A stretch of 5,585 bases of DNA from an uncultured Nocardiopsis sp. (lineage in GTDB: Bacteria > Actinomycetota > Actinomycetes > Streptosporangiales > Streptosporangiaceae). The position numbers and the translations under genes were made by a program. The DNA is taken from positions 1 to 5,585 of the forward strand of contig CALGOD010000950.1 of NCBI GenBank assembly GCA_937957845.1, in the 5' to 3' direction. Positions 4,387 through 5,585 of this stretch are shown piece after piece (the stretch's first letter is position 1; each line of letters starts with the position of its first letter). Under the pieces are notes generated by a model. The model was not told where the DNA came from and searched no databases. It saw only the letters and a program-made list of their open reading frames with translations.

Positions 4387-5585
4387 ATGCGTTCCCCCTT
4401 GCCCCGGGTGGCAGCGGCGACCACAGCTGCCACACTGGCCCTGTCCCTGCTGTCCGCGGTCCCGGCCGCGGCAGAAAAGGACGAGACCGAGCAACCCACC
4501 AGTGAAGAACTCCAGGAGGAGTTCGACGCACTGGCGTTGGCCGAGCAGACCGGCGAGCCGGTGGAGATCCCGTCTTTGACCGACGAGAAGACCCAGCACT
4601 TCGCCAACCCCGACGGCACGCTGACCGCAGAGATCTCCGCGATCCCGGTACGGGTGCGCTCTGCGAACGGCTGGGTGGAGGTGGACACCACCCTGGTCGC
4701 CACCGACGACGGCCTGCTCCGTCCCAGGGCGGCGGGTATGGACATCGCCTTCTCCGGCGGCGGGGACACGCCCATGGCCCGGATCGGCCTCGGCTCCAAC
4801 AGCGTCGAACTCGACTGGCACGGCGACCTTCCCACCCCCACCCTGGACGGGGGCCAGGGCACCTACGCCGACGTACTGCCGGACGTGGACCCGGGCCTGA
4901 CCCCCGGAGTCGCAGGCGTCACCCCGGGGCTGGTCGTGCACACCCCCGAAGCCGCCGCCTCTGAGGAACTGACCGAACTCGAACTCGCCCTGCAAGCCAC
5001 CGGGGTAAGCCTCAGCGCCGATGAGCACGGCAACATCGAAGCCGTCGGTGACGCGGGCGGACAGAGCGTCTTCACTGTCCAGGCGCCGGCCATGTGGGAC
5101 TCCACCGGACAAGACGAAGCCCTGGGCGAAGACCCTTTGGTGGCTCCCACCACCGGAGCGCGCACCGCGCTGGTCGACACCGAGCTCAAGATCGACTCCA
5201 TCCGACTGATTCCCGACCAGGGAATGCTCACCGACGAGGACACACAGTACCCCGTCTACATCGACCCCTCGGTCAACGCCAGCCGCCCCAACTGGGCCTA
5301 CGTCGACAGGTCCCACCCCAATCAGGCCTACCACAACCCCAAGGTCGACAGCGTCGGAATTGGGCGTCTTTCCGACAGCAGCGGTACCTACACCCGACGG
5401 GCCATGTTCCAGTTCACCGTGATGGCCCGCACCAACCAGGCCAACACGACGATCAATTCGGCGACACTGCGTACTGAGGTGACCCACGGGTACACCTGCA
5501 ACAGCAACTCCTACATTCAGTTGCACCGGGTGGATGCATTCAACAGCAAGACCACCTGGAACAACCAGCCCGCCGCCCGCGCCTT
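4387..5585 (+). CDS. Secreted DNRLRE-domain protein, N-terminal part of a giant RHS/LamG-type protein
   Basis: 399 codons are visible and the frame is open at the right edge. Residues 1-29 are a signal peptide: basic start MRSPLPR, hydrophobic core TLALSLLS, and a VPAAA|EK cleavage site. An acidic stretch follows (EKDETEQPTSEELQEE). Residues about 65-250 match the conserved front region of actinobacterial RHS-, LamG- or HINT-type giants: FANPDGT, VRVRSANGWVEVDTTL, YADVLPDVDPGL, LVVHTPEAAASEEL and FTVQAPAMWDS. Residues about 288-399 begin a DNRLRE-type beta-sandwich domain: YPVYIDPSV, RAMFQFTV, SATLRTEVTHGYTC and TTWNNQPA. In this family the C-terminus usually carries RHS repeats and a variable toxin tip, or LamG domains; that part is not visible. 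The product would be exported by Sec and face the wall or medium. The ATG at 4387 has a weak ribosome-binding site (AGG 8 nt upstream) but is placed exactly before the signal peptide. It is divergent from the Stealth gene. Confidence 0.85.
   Translation, partial: MRSPLPRVAAATTAATLALSLLSAVPAAAEKDETEQPTSEELQEEFDALALAEQTGEPVEIPSLTDEKTQHFANPDGTLTAEISAIPVRVRSANGWVEVDTTLVATDDGLLRPRAAGMDIAFSGGGDTPMARIGLGSNSVELDWHGDLPTPTLDGGQGTYADVLPDVDPGLTPGVAGVTPGLVVHTPEAAASEELTELELALQATGVSLSADEHGNIEAVGDAGGQSVFTVQAPAMWDSTGQDEALGEDPLVAPTTGARTALVDTELKIDSIRLIPDQGMLTDEDTQYPVYIDPSVNASRPNWAYVDRSHPNQAYHNPKVDSVGIGRLSDSSGTYTRRAMFQFTVMARTNQANTTINSATLRTEVTHGYTCNSNSYIQLHRVDAFNSKTTWNNQPAARA

Noticed and set aside
4207..5526. 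Minus-strand 439-codon open frame opposite the secreted protein
   Set aside because: It is antisense to a gene with a clear signal peptide and family motifs. Its Gly/Val-rich composition is the usual mirror of a high-GC codon pattern, and no domain is recognisable.

Overview
The window is high-GC DNA with the strong G/C third-codon bias of an actinobacterium. The protein families (a secreted DNRLRE/RHS-type giant protein, a Stealth sugar-phosphotransferase, an SMI1/KNR4 C-terminus and a DUF1023-type alpha/beta hydrolase N-terminus) fit a filamentous actinomycete. A Nocardiopsaceae- or Streptomyces-like host is possible, but I cannot name a species.

Layout: (1) Positions 1-1252, minus strand: a two-gene unit. 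It holds a small acidic helical protein (1252-926) followed after about 23 nt by a larger protein (902 to beyond the left edge). The larger protein has a WXG-like helical N-terminus and the Trp-Trp / LDGIP / NR signature that precedes DUF1023 alpha/beta hydrolase domains. This looks like a type VII secretion-style pair. (2) Positions 1253-1748: no protein gene. It contains the 3' part of a minus-strand tRNA-Arg(TCT) without its 5' half, a terminator behind it, paired 11-bp-period short repeats on both sides and a 20-bp tandem repeat. Together these look like an integrase attachment site. (3) Positions 1749-2067: a headless SMI1/KNR4 (SUKH) immunity-type relic and a strong hairpin that probably terminates the next gene. 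(4) Positions 2068-3816, minus: a complete 582-aa Stealth-family protein. It has a clear ribosome-binding site and a very good -35/-10 promoter whose -10 box lies between two identical 8-bp palindromes (a likely operator). (5) Positions 3817-4386: a divergent intergenic region with two 17-bp near-palindromes and no convincing gene. (6) Positions 4387 to beyond the right edge, plus: a secreted protein with a signal peptide and the start of a DNRLRE-type domain, the usual N-terminal half of large actinobacterial RHS/LamG/polymorphic-toxin-like proteins.

Interpretation: by tRNA geometry, a tRNA fragment lacking its 5' half marks the distal junction of an element inserted at the tRNA 3' end. The DNA to the right of about 1541 (SUKH relic, Stealth gene, secreted giant) would then be accessory cargo and the left side would be older chromosome. 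The common theme is the cell surface: secreted hydrolase candidate, capsule-type phosphodiester polymer synthesis, a secreted wall or toxin protein and an immunity relic. No integrase, transposase, CRISPR array or replication origin is visible, so the island reading is an inference.
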